From assembly GCA_002356515.1 (NCBI GenBank), contig AP017605.1:6433020-6497019 (forward strand): DNA of 64,000 nt. Direction: 5' to 3'. Numbering within the stretch: the stretch's first letter is position 1; every line of letters starts with the position of its first letter. The DNA comes from Mesorhizobium loti. Its GTDB lineage: Bacteria; Pseudomonadota; Alphaproteobacteria; Rhizobiales; Rhizobiaceae. Both the position numbers and the translations under genes were made by a program. The notes beneath the pieces are model-generated. The model was not told the DNA's origin. It ran no database searches and saw only the letters and a program-made list of their open reading frames with translations. Of the stretch, positions 8,319-16,071 are shown piece by piece.

Positions 8319-9023
8319 GTGGGCAGCCTTGATCCGTCGCTCATTGCCGGGCTTCCCGTTTTTGAAGGCCTGCGAGCCGCGGATCTCGACCGCATTGTCG
8401 GTCAGGCCAGGTCGCTCCGGATCGCCAAGGACCATCCTGTGTTTGAGCAGGAGCAGGAAGCGCATTCGTTTTTCCTGCTGCTCGACGGACATGTGCGCGT
8501 CGTCAAATCGACCCCGGATGGTCAGGAGGTGACGGTGCGCTACATCAGTCCGGGCGAGTTGATGGGGATCGCTCACGCGTTGGGCCGTGCCACATATCCG
8601 GCAAATGCAGTTGCTGCCGTTGATTGCGTGGTTCTTGCCTGGCCAAGTCGCTTGTGGTCGACCTTCGCCGCTGATTACCCCAGTTTTGGCGCCAACACCT
8701 ACAAGGCCGTCGGCGGCAGGCTTCAGGACGCACACACACGCGTCATCGAGATGGCCACAGAACAGGTGGAGCAGCGCGTGGCCCATGCCCTGCTCAAACT
8801 TGCCAAGCAAGCGGGCAAGAAGACAGAAGAAGGCATCCTGATCGACTTCCCGATTACGCGCCAGAACATAGCCGAGATGACAGGCACGACGCTGTTCACA
8901 GTGAGCCGATTGCTATCGGCATGGGAAGAACAGCAACTGGTCAAAGGCGGACGCCAGAAGGTGACGCTGGTCGCGCCGCACCAGCTCCTTCTGATTGCCG
9001 AAGGCAGAATGCACAAAAGCTAG
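8319..9023 (+). CDS. nnrR: NnrR-type Crp/Fnr regulator of nitric oxide response
   Basis: Crp/Fnr-family activator of 234 residues without the cysteine cluster seen in the two FnrN proteins of this window, hence probably the NO-responsive NnrR/DNR class. Visible: cNMP-like beta-roll (FLLLDGHVRVVKSTPDGQEV, residues about 52-70), dimerisation helix, and C-terminal helix-turn-helix (RQNIAEMTGTTLFTVSRLL). It would drive nirK, pseudoazurin and nnrS through TTGCG-N4-CGCAA boxes. The start is GTG at 8319, supported by AAAGGAGG at 8306-8313 and by the lack of a better ATG. Its stop overlaps that of the convergent DUF1858 gene. Confidence 0.88.
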   Translation: MGSLDPSLIAGLPVFEGLRAADLDRIVGQARSLRIAKDHPVFEQEQEAHSFFLLLDGHVRVVKSTPDGQEVTVRYISPGELMGIAHALGRATYPANAVAAVDCVVLAWPSRLWSTFAADYPSFGANTYKAVGGRLQDAHTRVIEMATEQVEQRVAHALLKLAKQAGKKTEEGILIDFPITRQNIAEMTGTTLFTVSRLLSAWEEQQLVKGGRQKVTLVAPHQLLLIAEGRMHKS

Positions 9024-9229
9024 TCGGAACCGTCAACCGCATTGCGCAGATCGCAGCTCAGTTTTTCCTCATCGAACTCATGCTCGCGCGCCGCATCCGA
9101 AATCGTGTGGAACGATGCAATCGGACAGCCGACGCAAAGCATGCCGTTTTGAAGCAAGATCCGAATAGCGGCCGGCGACATCCTCATGATCTCGTCCATC
9201 GTCGCATCATCGCTGAATTTGTGTTTCAT
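9020..9229 (-). CDS. DUF1858-family small cysteine-containing protein
   Basis: A 69-residue soluble protein matching the DUF1858 domain found in denitrifiers and near hybrid-cluster or NO-related genes. The hallmark is NGMLCVGCPIASFHTI with Cys32 and Cys35, which could bind a metal or act in redox chemistry. The frame is open to 9247, but ATG 9229 gives the conserved MKHKFSDDATMDEIM start. A TTG-N8-CAA element at 9286-9299 upstream resembles an NnrR box, which would put it in the same regulon. Function unknown. Confidence 0.78.
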   Translation of the reverse strand: MKHKFSDDATMDEIMRMSPAAIRILLQNGMLCVGCPIASFHTISDAAREHEFDEEKLSCDLRNAVDGSD

Positions 9230-9285
9230 GGCTGCTAATCCGCGCATTCGTCGCGGACATTCTGCATCAGTTTATGGAACGCTCG

Positions 9286-9299
9286 TTGCGATGGGACAA
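9286..9299 (-). promoter_or_regulatory. Weak NnrR-type box upstream of the DUF1858 gene
   Basis: TTGCGATGGGACAA keeps the outer TTG-N8-CAA and the left TTGCG half, but the right half is degenerate. The centre is about 64 bases before the DUF1858 ATG, a spacing like that of nirK. Confidence 0.4.
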
Positions 9300-9363
9300 A
9301 GAGGAAGCAAGACTCGAAGTCGCTCCCTGGCTGAGATCAACCACCAAAAACCCTGCGCCTAGA

Positions 9364-9780
9364 CTAGGTGCGTCCTTGTTCGAGGAGCTTCGCAAAACCT
9401 GGGCTATTGGGACAGAAATCCTGATAGTGGTTTTCGAAATCGAACGCGGCCAGGAGACCGCGGCACTGGCGACGATGCAGGCAGGTCATGCAGGTGCGCG
9501 ACATGCCACCGCGCACGGCTTCCAACGTTTGGAAGCTGTCGGGATCAATGCCGACGGAACGCATTGCTGGAGTAAGCAGGTCTTCCGAGGCATAAGGGAG
9601 CCGCATGGCGTCGTCGAACTCGGTTCGCGTTAGACCCAGGTCGTTCAAAATTCCCGCACATTTGTCCGAGCCCTGCGCCCAAAATTCTCTTCTAGCCGCG
9701 TTGCTCCGCTCTCGGTCTACAAGAAAGGAAATTGCGAACCGCCAAGCTTCGACAGTTTTACTCGTGAGATTGCGTGCCAT
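9364..9780 (-). CDS. DUF6455-family cysteine-containing protein
   Basis: Soluble protein of 138 residues with four cysteines near the C-terminus (Cys97, Cys100, Cys106, Cys123 in CMTCLHRRQC and DFCPNS), a pattern that suggests zinc or Fe-S binding. It resembles the alphaproteobacterial DUF6455 family, whose role is not known. The frame opens at 9792, but the ATG at 9780 gives a cleaner start. A perfect TTGCG-CTAG-CGCAA box at 9855-9868 lies about 81 bases upstream, exactly the fnrN/pseudoazurin geometry, so it is probably an NnrR target made during denitrification. Confidence 0.7.
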   Translation of the reverse strand: MARNLTSKTVEAWRFAISFLVDRERSNAARREFWAQGSDKCAGILNDLGLTRTEFDDAMRLPYASEDLLTPAMRSVGIDPDSFQTLEAVRGGMSRTCMTCLHRRQCRGLLAAFDFENHYQDFCPNSPGFAKLLEQGRT

Positions 9781-10183
9781 TCGAGTTCCCATTTTCCTTG
9801 ATCACCTGGAATCGACTTCGGCGCACATCATAACGCCGACGACCCGGCGCAACTTTGCGCTAGCGCAAGGTGCTCTGGTGGCGCGTTTGTTACACTCTGT
9901 CTGCCATGCAACAGCGCTGCGGCCGCTCGGTGGCTCGTCTATTGCGTAGTTGTAGCGAAGCAGACAACCGCAGGGAATCGAGGTCCGCGTTTCGATGCGG
10001 CCCGAACTGGACGCACAGGCTCGCCTGATTGTCGCGAACGATTTGGCGGCCGAGTTTGATGGAATTCTTTTTTGAACGTAGCCAGCCCGGGTAGGGCAAC
10101 GCGCTTTGAATGAACGAGAACAAACGACAGAAAACCCGTCTGGATACTCGATCCATGCCGGTATTTTGACATGCCCAGGTCGC
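9781..10183. other. Intergenic region between the denitrification island and the LysR gene
   Basis: About 400 bases without a convincing gene. Reading frames on both strands have composition unlike their neighbours and no recognisable motif. The only clear element is the NnrR box at 9855-9868. Confidence 0.6.
9855..9868 (-). promoter_or_regulatory. NnrR-type box upstream of the DUF6455 gene
   Basis: Perfect palindrome TTGCG-CTAG-CGCAA. Its centre is about 81 bases before the ATG at 9780. Confidence 0.75.
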
Positions 10184-11131
10184 TCAAGTGCTTGCTTCAG
10201 AGCGTTGCGGAACCCAGCCAGCTGAAAAAGCATCCAGGCGTTTGCAAATCGAAACGATCCAGGCTCGCAGTTCCGGTCCGAAGGGCTTGTCCAGCGCTGC
10301 ACGATCCCAGGCAAGGAAATAGGCAGCGGGTAGCTGCACCCGTTCGTTGAAGGGTACGATCAGCCGACCGGATGCAATGTCCTCCGCGGCCATGGACAGC
10401 TGAGCAAGAACAAACCCCTTTCCATTGATTGCGGCGTCTATCGCGGCGCTCGACAGTGAAAAGGCCACTTCACCCGAAGTCCTTCGGCGCGAGGCACCGA
10501 TCCTGTGCGCCCACTCCGCCCAGCTCGGCGGCGATTGATGGTCCCGTGCCCATTCTATGCCAAGCAGGGGAAAATCAAGAATATCCGAGGGCCTCTTCAA
10601 GGGGCGGTTGGCCAGCAATCCAGGCGCGCAGGCAGGGACCACCCAATCCGTGAACAGTTCAGCATAGTGATCGAACTCATGAACCTTCGTGCCGTACGAG
10701 ATTCGAAAATCCACTTGATCGCTGCCAAAACGCGGCTCTTGCTCGGCGCCGATCAGACGCACCGTCGCGCCGGCGTGAGCCGTCTGCCAGTCCAGAAGCT
10801 GAGGCGCCAGCCATTTGCTGGCAAGCGATGGAAGGCAAGAGATGGTCAGCGCGCTCTCCGCACGCGCTCGTTCGACAATATGCTGCGCTTCGCGAAGCTT
10901 TTCGAAGCCTGAGGAAACGGCCGCATGGTAGGTTCGTCCCCAGGACGTTAGGGCTACGCTTCTGCCGCGGCGTTCGAGCAAACTCAGTCCGAGCGCATCT
11001 TCCGCCTTGCGGATCTGCTGGCTCACCGCACCAACCGAAACACCAAGCTCTACGGCGGCTGCCGTAACGCTGCCACATCGGCCGAACGCCTCGAAGGCCT
11101 CGATCGCACGGAGGGGCAACGCGTTCTTCAC
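10184..11131 (-). CDS. LysR-family transcriptional regulator (GcvA-like)
   Basis: DNA-binding regulator of about 315 residues. An N-terminal winged helix (LRAIEAFEAFGRCGSVTAAA then SVGAVSQQIRKAEDALG) is followed by a periplasmic-binding-like effector domain. The frame stays open to 11341, inside the divergent Rieske gene, so the conserved start must be internal. The GTG at 11131 gives the usual short lead (VKNALPLRAIEAF) before the helix-turn-helix and is preferred. It lies 121 bases from the divergent catabolic operon beginning at 11253, the classic arrangement of a LysR protein controlling its neighbour. The effector is unknown. Confidence 0.85.
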   Translation of the reverse strand: MKNALPLRAIEAFEAFGRCGSVTAAAVELGVSVGAVSQQIRKAEDALGLSLLERRGRSVALTSWGRTYHAAVSSGFEKLREAQHIVERARAESALTISCLPSLASKWLAPQLLDWQTAHAGATVRLIGAEQEPRFGSDQVDFRISYGTKVHEFDHYAELFTDWVVPACAPGLLANRPLKRPSDILDFPLLGIEWARDHQSPPSWAEWAHRIGASRRRTSGEVAFSLSSAAIDAAINGKGFVLAQLSMAAEDIASGRLIVPFNERVQLPAAYFLAWDRAALDKPFGPELRAWIVSICKRLDAFSAGWVPQRSEAST

Positions 11132-11252
11132 CTGGGGACAATCCTGGGGTCCGTTTGGTTTAGCATTTCTAAAATAGAACGCAGATGCAAGCCCTTTGTC
11201 GTGCCCGGCCCGAGAGCTATCAGTCTGGTGGTAGCAAGCTCGGGAGGACGCC

Positions 11253-12293
11253 ATGTTTCTTCGAAATTGTTGGTATGTAGCGGCATGGGACGCGGAGGTC
11301 GGCGAGGGGCTCAAGCCTGTGCGCATCCTGGGCGAAGACATCGTCCTCTACCGCAAGACCGATGGTGTGGTGGCCGCGCTTGAAGATGCGTGCCCGCATC
11401 GCAAGCTGCCGCTGTCGATGGGCCGCATCAAGGGCGACACGGTGGAATGCGGTTATCACGGGCTGACGTTCGACAGTACGGGCACCTGCACCCGCGTGCC
11501 CGGGGCGGAAAAGATACCGCATGTGGCGTGCGTGCGTTCCTATCCTATTGCCGAGCGCTACGGCTTGCTGTGGGTCTGGATGGGTGAACAGCAGAAGGCC
11601 GATCCCGCCTTGATCTTCGAGGTCGACCACTGGGGCGATCCGGCATGGGGGGTCAATCGCGGCGAGTCCATGACGCTCGACTGCAACTATCTCTACATGA
11701 CCGACAATCTGCTGGACCCGTCGCACGTCTCCTGGGTTCATCAGTCATCATTCGGCGGCGTTCAGGCGATGGAAGACGTGCCGCTAGAGACCACCGTGGG
11801 TTCGGACGGGGTGACTGTCTGGCGCTGGATGGTGGATGTTGAGCCGGCGCCGTTCTACGCGCCGTACCTCAAATTCTCAGGCCATTGCGACCGCAAGCAG
11901 CACTACGAAGTGCGCTACCCCAGCAACGCCATCATCAAGGCCATCTTCGTGCCCGCCCGTACCGGCGGCGAAGGCAAGCCATACCATGAAGACGTATTCC
12001 TCATGGACAGCTACAACTTCATGACGCCCGTCGATGACAATCAGACGAAATACTACTGGTTCCAGATGCGCAACTTCGCGCCCGACGACCAGGAGGTCTC
12101 GCGCCGGTTCGCCACATCCGTGCGCGGGGCGTTCGACGAAGACCGCGCTGTCTTGAATGCCGTGCACAAAGGCATGGCCAACAAGCGGACACCCAATCTC
12201 GATCTTAAGATCGATGTCGGACCGATGCGCTTCCGCCGCAATCTTTCAAAACTCATTGCCGCCGAGAGCCAGCAATTGGCCGCGGCCGAATGA
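11253..12293 (+). CDS. Rieske non-haem iron oxygenase (VanA-type)
   Basis: Oxygenase component of a two-component system, 346 residues. The Rieske 2Fe-2S ligands are Cys47, His49, Cys66 and His69 (DACPHR and ECGYHG). The mononuclear iron site is the stretch MTDNLLDPSHVSWVH with Asp151, His158 and His163. Length and motifs fit the VanA/PobA O- or N-demethylase branch rather than ring dioxygenases. It starts the operon driven away from the LysR gene and overlaps the reductase by ATGA. The substrate is not evident; the polar amino-acid importer downstream suggests a methylated or aromatic amino-acid-like compound. Confidence 0.85.
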   Translation: MFLRNCWYVAAWDAEVGEGLKPVRILGEDIVLYRKTDGVVAALEDACPHRKLPLSMGRIKGDTVECGYHGLTFDSTGTCTRVPGAEKIPHVACVRSYPIAERYGLLWVWMGEQQKADPALIFEVDHWGDPAWGVNRGESMTLDCNYLYMTDNLLDPSHVSWVHQSSFGGVQAMEDVPLETTVGSDGVTVWRWMVDVEPAPFYAPYLKFSGHCDRKQHYEVRYPSNAIIKAIFVPARTGGEGKPYHEDVFLMDSYNFMTPVDDNQTKYYWFQMRNFAPDDQEVSRRFATSVRGAFDEDRAVLNAVHKGMANKRTPNLDLKIDVGPMRFRRNLSKLIAAESQQLAAAE

Positions 12294-13411
12294 GCTCACT
12301 GTCCGCCCGCGCAAGTGCTGGACGAAGCGGGTTTCGCGACCTGAAAGTCGTCGCGAAGGTGAGGGAGAGCGCGATCATCACATCGTTCCTCCTCGAGCCT
12401 GTGCAGGCGCAGGGCTGGCGCGCCTACCAACCGGGCCAGTTCCTGGTGTTCCGCATTCCCGTTTCGAAGCAAGCGGCGGCCGCAAAGGACTATGTGCTGC
12501 GAAACTACAGCGTCTCCGGCCCGCCGAGCGTCGTCGGCACTTACCGGATCAGCGTCAAGCGAGAGGCGCCGCCCAGTCCGGGGCTTCCCGCCGGGGTGAG
12601 TTCCAGCTTCCTGCACGACCAGGTGCAGGTGGGTGACGTCCTGTCGGCCGAGGGGCCGCGTGGCGATTTCGTTCTCGACACCGGCAGCAGCCGGCCCGTT
12701 GTCCTGCTCAGCGGTGGCGTCGGCCTCACACCGATGGTGTCGATGCTGCACGCGCTTGCATCGGCACCCGATCGCCGTGTCGTGTTCATCCACGCCTGCG
12801 AGAACGGGGACGTTCATGCGTTGCGCGACGAGGTGTCGGCCTTGGCGGCCACACGGCCCGGCGTCACGGTTCACTTCTGCTATCGCTCGCCGACGGAGCG
12901 CGACAGATCGGACCGGAAATTCCACAGCGAAGGCCTGGTTTCGCGCGAAATGCTCCAGCGTCTTTTGCCGCTCGATGACTACGACTTCTACCTCTGCGGT
13001 CCGCCGCCCTTCATGCAGGCGGTCTATGCGACCGTGCGGGGGCTTGGCGTACCGAAGGCGCGTGTCGCCTACGAGTTTTTCGGACCGGCCACGGTGCTCG
13101 ATGTCGCTCCGCCTGCCATCAACGTCCCGCCAAAGGTGGAGATCGAACCCGACGGCAAAGCCGTTGCGGTCGAGTTCCGCAAATCGGGGATCAAGGCGGC
13201 ATGGGACGGTGTCTCATCCTTGCTCGAATTCGCCGAGGAGCAAGGCCTGGAACCGGAATTCAGCTGCCGCGCCGGTGTCTGCGGCACGTGCAAGTCGCGA
13301 CTGATCAGCGGTGAGGTCAGCTATTTCGAAGAGCCGCTCGATGAGCTTGAGCCAGGGGAAGTGCTGCTGTGCTGCTCCAAGCCGCGCGGGTCGGTCGTCC
13401 TGGATATCTGA
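12290..13411 (+). CDS. Ferredoxin-NAD(P)H reductase partner of the Rieske oxygenase
   Basis: Three-part electron-transfer protein of 373 residues: a flavin-binding barrel with RNYSVSGPP (about residues 71-79), a nucleotide-binding fold with LLSGGVGLTPM, and a C-terminal plant-type 2Fe-2S domain whose ligands appear as Cys326, Cys331, Cys334 and Cys361 or Cys362. The barrel resembles flavohaemoglobin-type reductases and lacks a globin domain. It should take electrons from NAD(P)H and pass them to the Rieske protein, with which it overlaps by four bases (ATGA), implying translational coupling. Confidence 0.87.
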   Translation: MSSLSARASAGRSGFRDLKVVAKVRESAIITSFLLEPVQAQGWRAYQPGQFLVFRIPVSKQAAAAKDYVLRNYSVSGPPSVVGTYRISVKREAPPSPGLPAGVSSSFLHDQVQVGDVLSAEGPRGDFVLDTGSSRPVVLLSGGVGLTPMVSMLHALASAPDRRVVFIHACENGDVHALRDEVSALAATRPGVTVHFCYRSPTERDRSDRKFHSEGLVSREMLQRLLPLDDYDFYLCGPPPFMQAVYATVRGLGVPKARVAYEFFGPATVLDVAPPAINVPPKVEIEPDGKAVAVEFRKSGIKAAWDGVSSLLEFAEEQGLEPEFSCRAGVCGTCKSRLISGEVSYFEEPLDELEPGEVLLCCSKPRGSVVLDI

Positions 13412-13414
13412 TGG

Positions 13415-14578
13415 ATGGCATACGCCAAAAGAGCGTGTCGGGAAGGGAAGTCTGGATTGGAAAATTCGACCACGTCAAAATCAAAGCTTCTCTTCAATCC
13501 GTATATTGCCGCGTTGCCTCCCTACAATGCGGGCATGAACATTGCGATGGCGCGCGCGCTCAGCGGGCATCAGGATATCGCCCGGCTGGCCAGCAATGAA
13601 AATCCCGACGGCTGCTCTCCAAATGTCATGAAGGCGCTGGCATCGCCATCGTTCGAGCCATGGCGCTATGCCGATCCGGCCTGCACGGCGTTGCGTGCGG
13701 CACTTGGCGAGAAAGTGGCAATCGACCCGGGTTTGATCGTTGTCGGCAACGGGTCGGAGGAAATGATCGCGGCGATCTCCCGCGCCGTGCTCTCGCCCAG
13801 CGTCTCAGTTGTCACGACGGTGCCGAGCTTCGGTCTGCACGAAATCGAGCCCCTGGCGGTCGGCGCCAAGGTGGCCAAGATTCCCATGACCGCCGAAATG
13901 GGATTTGATCTTCCCGCACTCGAAACCGCGATTGCGGCGGAACCGAGGATCGTTTTCATCTCTTCGCCCTGGAATCCCGTGGGACCGGGGCTCGACCACG
14001 TCGCCTTGCGGCGCCTCATCGCAGCCGTTCGCCCGGGCACGCTTTTCGTCCTCGACGAGGCCTATTTCGAATTCTCCGATCCGGGCGCGCCCGACGGCAT
14101 CGAAATCTTGCGAGACAGCGGCATCGACTATGTCGTCCTGCGGACATTTTCGAAAGCCTATGGCCTGGCCGGGCTGCGCGTCGGCTATGCCTTGTGCTCC
14201 AGTGTTGAACTCGCGGCGGTGATTGCCGCCGCGAAAACGCCGTTCAACGTCAACGGCGCGGCACAGATCGCGGCCATCGCCGCACTGGCCGACGAGGGCT
14301 GGATGAAAGCGTCGGCCAGCCGCGTGAGAGCCGAGCGGGAGCGTGTCGCGGCGGCACTTGCCGGGCTTGGCTTCCGGGTTGCGCCGTCGCAGACCAATTT
14401 CCTTTTCTTCGATTGCAAAGGCGACAGCACACGCCTGGCCACTTCGCTGCTCGGGCAGGGGATCATCGTCAAGGCATGGCGCGAAAGCGGGTATGAACAC
14501 TATCTGCGCGTCACGATCGGCTCACCCGCCGACAATGATCGTCTCATCACAGCGCTTCAGGGGGTCGCAGGCCAATGA
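13415..14578 (+). CDS. HisC-like class I/II aminotransferase
   Basis: PLP enzyme of the histidinol-phosphate aminotransferase branch, 387 residues from this start. Visible: substrate-arm ARLASNENPDG, VVGNGSEEMI, FISSPWNPVGPG, the cofactor Asp in FVLDEAYFEF, and the PLP lysine in TFSKAYGLAGLRVGY. The first 25 or so residues look unconserved, so the real start may be slightly later. It is packed three bases after the reductase and overlaps the next gene by ATGA. In this setting it probably transaminates the transported compound or a product of the oxygenase, not histidinol phosphate. Confidence 0.82.
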   Translation: MAYAKRACREGKSGLENSTTSKSKLLFNPYIAALPPYNAGMNIAMARALSGHQDIARLASNENPDGCSPNVMKALASPSFEPWRYADPACTALRAALGEKVAIDPGLIVVGNGSEEMIAAISRAVLSPSVSVVTTVPSFGLHEIEPLAVGAKVAKIPMTAEMGFDLPALETAIAAEPRIVFISSPWNPVGPGLDHVALRRLIAAVRPGTLFVLDEAYFEFSDPGAPDGIEILRDSGIDYVVLRTFSKAYGLAGLRVGYALCSSVELAAVIAAAKTPFNVNGAAQIAAIAALADEGWMKASASRVRAERERVAAALAGLGFRVAPSQTNFLFFDCKGDSTRLATSLLGQGIIVKAWRESGYEHYLRVTIGSPADNDRLITALQGVAGQ

Positions 14579-16071
14579 ATGCCGCCGCTGTCGCAAGTCA
14601 GAATGAACGCATCGGCACCCCGGTGCCGATGCCGGTGACTGAAAGCCTTCGTGCCATCGTCGGCACTTCGAACGTGCGTATCGCCGATACTGCCGGGACG
14701 GTCGATCAGGACGCCGCCATCATTGTGTTGCCCGCCTCCACGGACGAGGTCGCCGCGGTCGTTCGTGTCTGCCGTCAGCACGAGATCCCGGTCGTGCCAC
14801 TCGGTGGCGGGACGGGCCTTGTCGGGGGAAGCATTTCGCATATTGGCGAGATCGTCCTTTCGACGGCACGCATGAACCGGATCGAACGGCTCGATCCGGT
14901 CGAGCGAACTGCAGTCGTCGATGCCGGAGTCACCCTGGAAGAATTGCAAACGGCGGCAAGAGCCCATGGCCTGGAACCGGGCATCGATCTGGCCGCGCGG
15001 GGCTCCGCGACGATCGGCGGCATGGTGTCCACCAACGCCGGTGGGATGATGGCGTTTCGCAACGGCGTCATGCGCCATCGGGTCCTTGGTCTCGAGGCGG
15101 TGATGGCGGATGGTTCTGTCTATTGCGACCTCACACGGGTGGTGAAGAATTCCGCTGGTTATGACCTCAAGCATCTTTTCATCGGCGCCGAAGGAACGCT
15201 AGGCATCGTCACGCGTGTCGTCGTCAAGCTCGACCCCTTGCCCAAGGCGACCGCCATCGCACTTTTCGGGCTGCCCTCTGTCGAGGCCGCTCTCGAAACC
15301 ATCCGTATGGCGTTTCAATCCAGCGTCGGGCATTTGCGTGCCGCCGAGGCGATGTGGAATTCCTACTTCAGGCTGGCGGCGTCGGCGCATGGCTGGGCCG
15401 AACCGGTCGTTGCGCTCGACCAGCCAATATTCCTTCTGCTGTCGCTTGGTGGTGCCGGCCAAGATGCCCTTCATGAGGATTTCGAACGGCTCTTTTGCGA
15501 AACCATCGAGCGTTTTCCTGAGGCGACAGGTATCATCGCCAGCTCGCGACGGCAGGAAGACGATCTATGGCGGCTGCGTGAAGACAGCAGCGTCCTCTAC
15601 CGCGCCCACCCGAACGCACCATCGTTCGACGTGTCCGTGCCCTTGTCGGAAATTCCAGCCTATCTCGATCGGGTCCTCACTGGCCTTGCCGCGATCGAAC
15701 CCGATCTGGTCCCGTATGTTTTCGGGCATCTCGCCGATGGCAATTTGCACATCATCTTGAACCGTCGGGGACCGCTTCCCCAGCACATGGCAGAAGCGGT
15801 CGAGCGCGTTCTCTATGACGGCCTGCGGCAGCTTGGCGGCTCCTTTTCCGCCGAGCACGGTGTCGGGTCCAAGCGCATCCACTCGCTCCTGGCAACGGCC
15901 GACCAGACCAAGCTCGCCACGATGGAACGGATCAAGAAGGCGCTGGACGATCAGTCACTGATGAACCCCGACAAGGTGCTGCCTGGTCGGGGCTGGTTCG
16001 TCCGTTCTCCCGGGCCGCCTGCATCCAATGAGCGCCGATCGCAACGTCAAGACGAGAACGCCAATGAATAG
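14575..16071 (+). CDS. FAD-linked oxidase, D-2-hydroxyacid dehydrogenase type (GlcD-like)
   Basis: Flavoprotein of 498 residues with the VAO/PCMH fold: FAD-binding half (PVVPLGGGTGLVGGSIS, ATIGGMVSTNAGG, GAEGTLGIVT) and a C-terminal FAD-oxidase-C half (VPYVFGHLADGNLHI, SFSAEHGVGSKRI). The family oxidises D-lactate, glycolate or other 2-hydroxy acids. After the aminotransferase it could act on the 2-hydroxy acid derived from a keto product, though the substrate is unknown. It overlaps the preceding gene by four bases and the following one by eight. Confidence 0.85.
   Translation: MNAAAVASQNERIGTPVPMPVTESLRAIVGTSNVRIADTAGTVDQDAAIIVLPASTDEVAAVVRVCRQHEIPVVPLGGGTGLVGGSISHIGEIVLSTARMNRIERLDPVERTAVVDAGVTLEELQTAARAHGLEPGIDLAARGSATIGGMVSTNAGGMMAFRNGVMRHRVLGLEAVMADGSVYCDLTRVVKNSAGYDLKHLFIGAEGTLGIVTRVVVKLDPLPKATAIALFGLPSVEAALETIRMAFQSSVGHLRAAEAMWNSYFRLAASAHGWAEPVVALDQPIFLLLSLGGAGQDALHEDFERLFCETIERFPEATGIIASSRRQEDDLWRLREDSSVLYRAHPNAPSFDVSVPLSEIPAYLDRVLTGLAAIEPDLVPYVFGHLADGNLHIILNRRGPLPQHMAEAVERVLYDGLRQLGGSFSAEHGVGSKRIHSLLATADQTKLATMERIKKALDDQSLMNPDKVLPGRGWFVRSPGPPASNERRSQRQDENANE

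Noticed and set aside
9802..10314. Reverse frame of 170 residues upstream of the DUF6455 gene
   Set aside because: It overlaps the LysR gene and spans an NnrR box; amino-acid pattern (Arg/Ser-rich) looks non-coding.
16028..16063. Earlier ATG for the peptidase-ATPase fusion
   Set aside because: No ribosome site; it overlaps the previous gene by 44 bases, whereas ATG 16064 overlaps by eight in the manner of the other gene joins.
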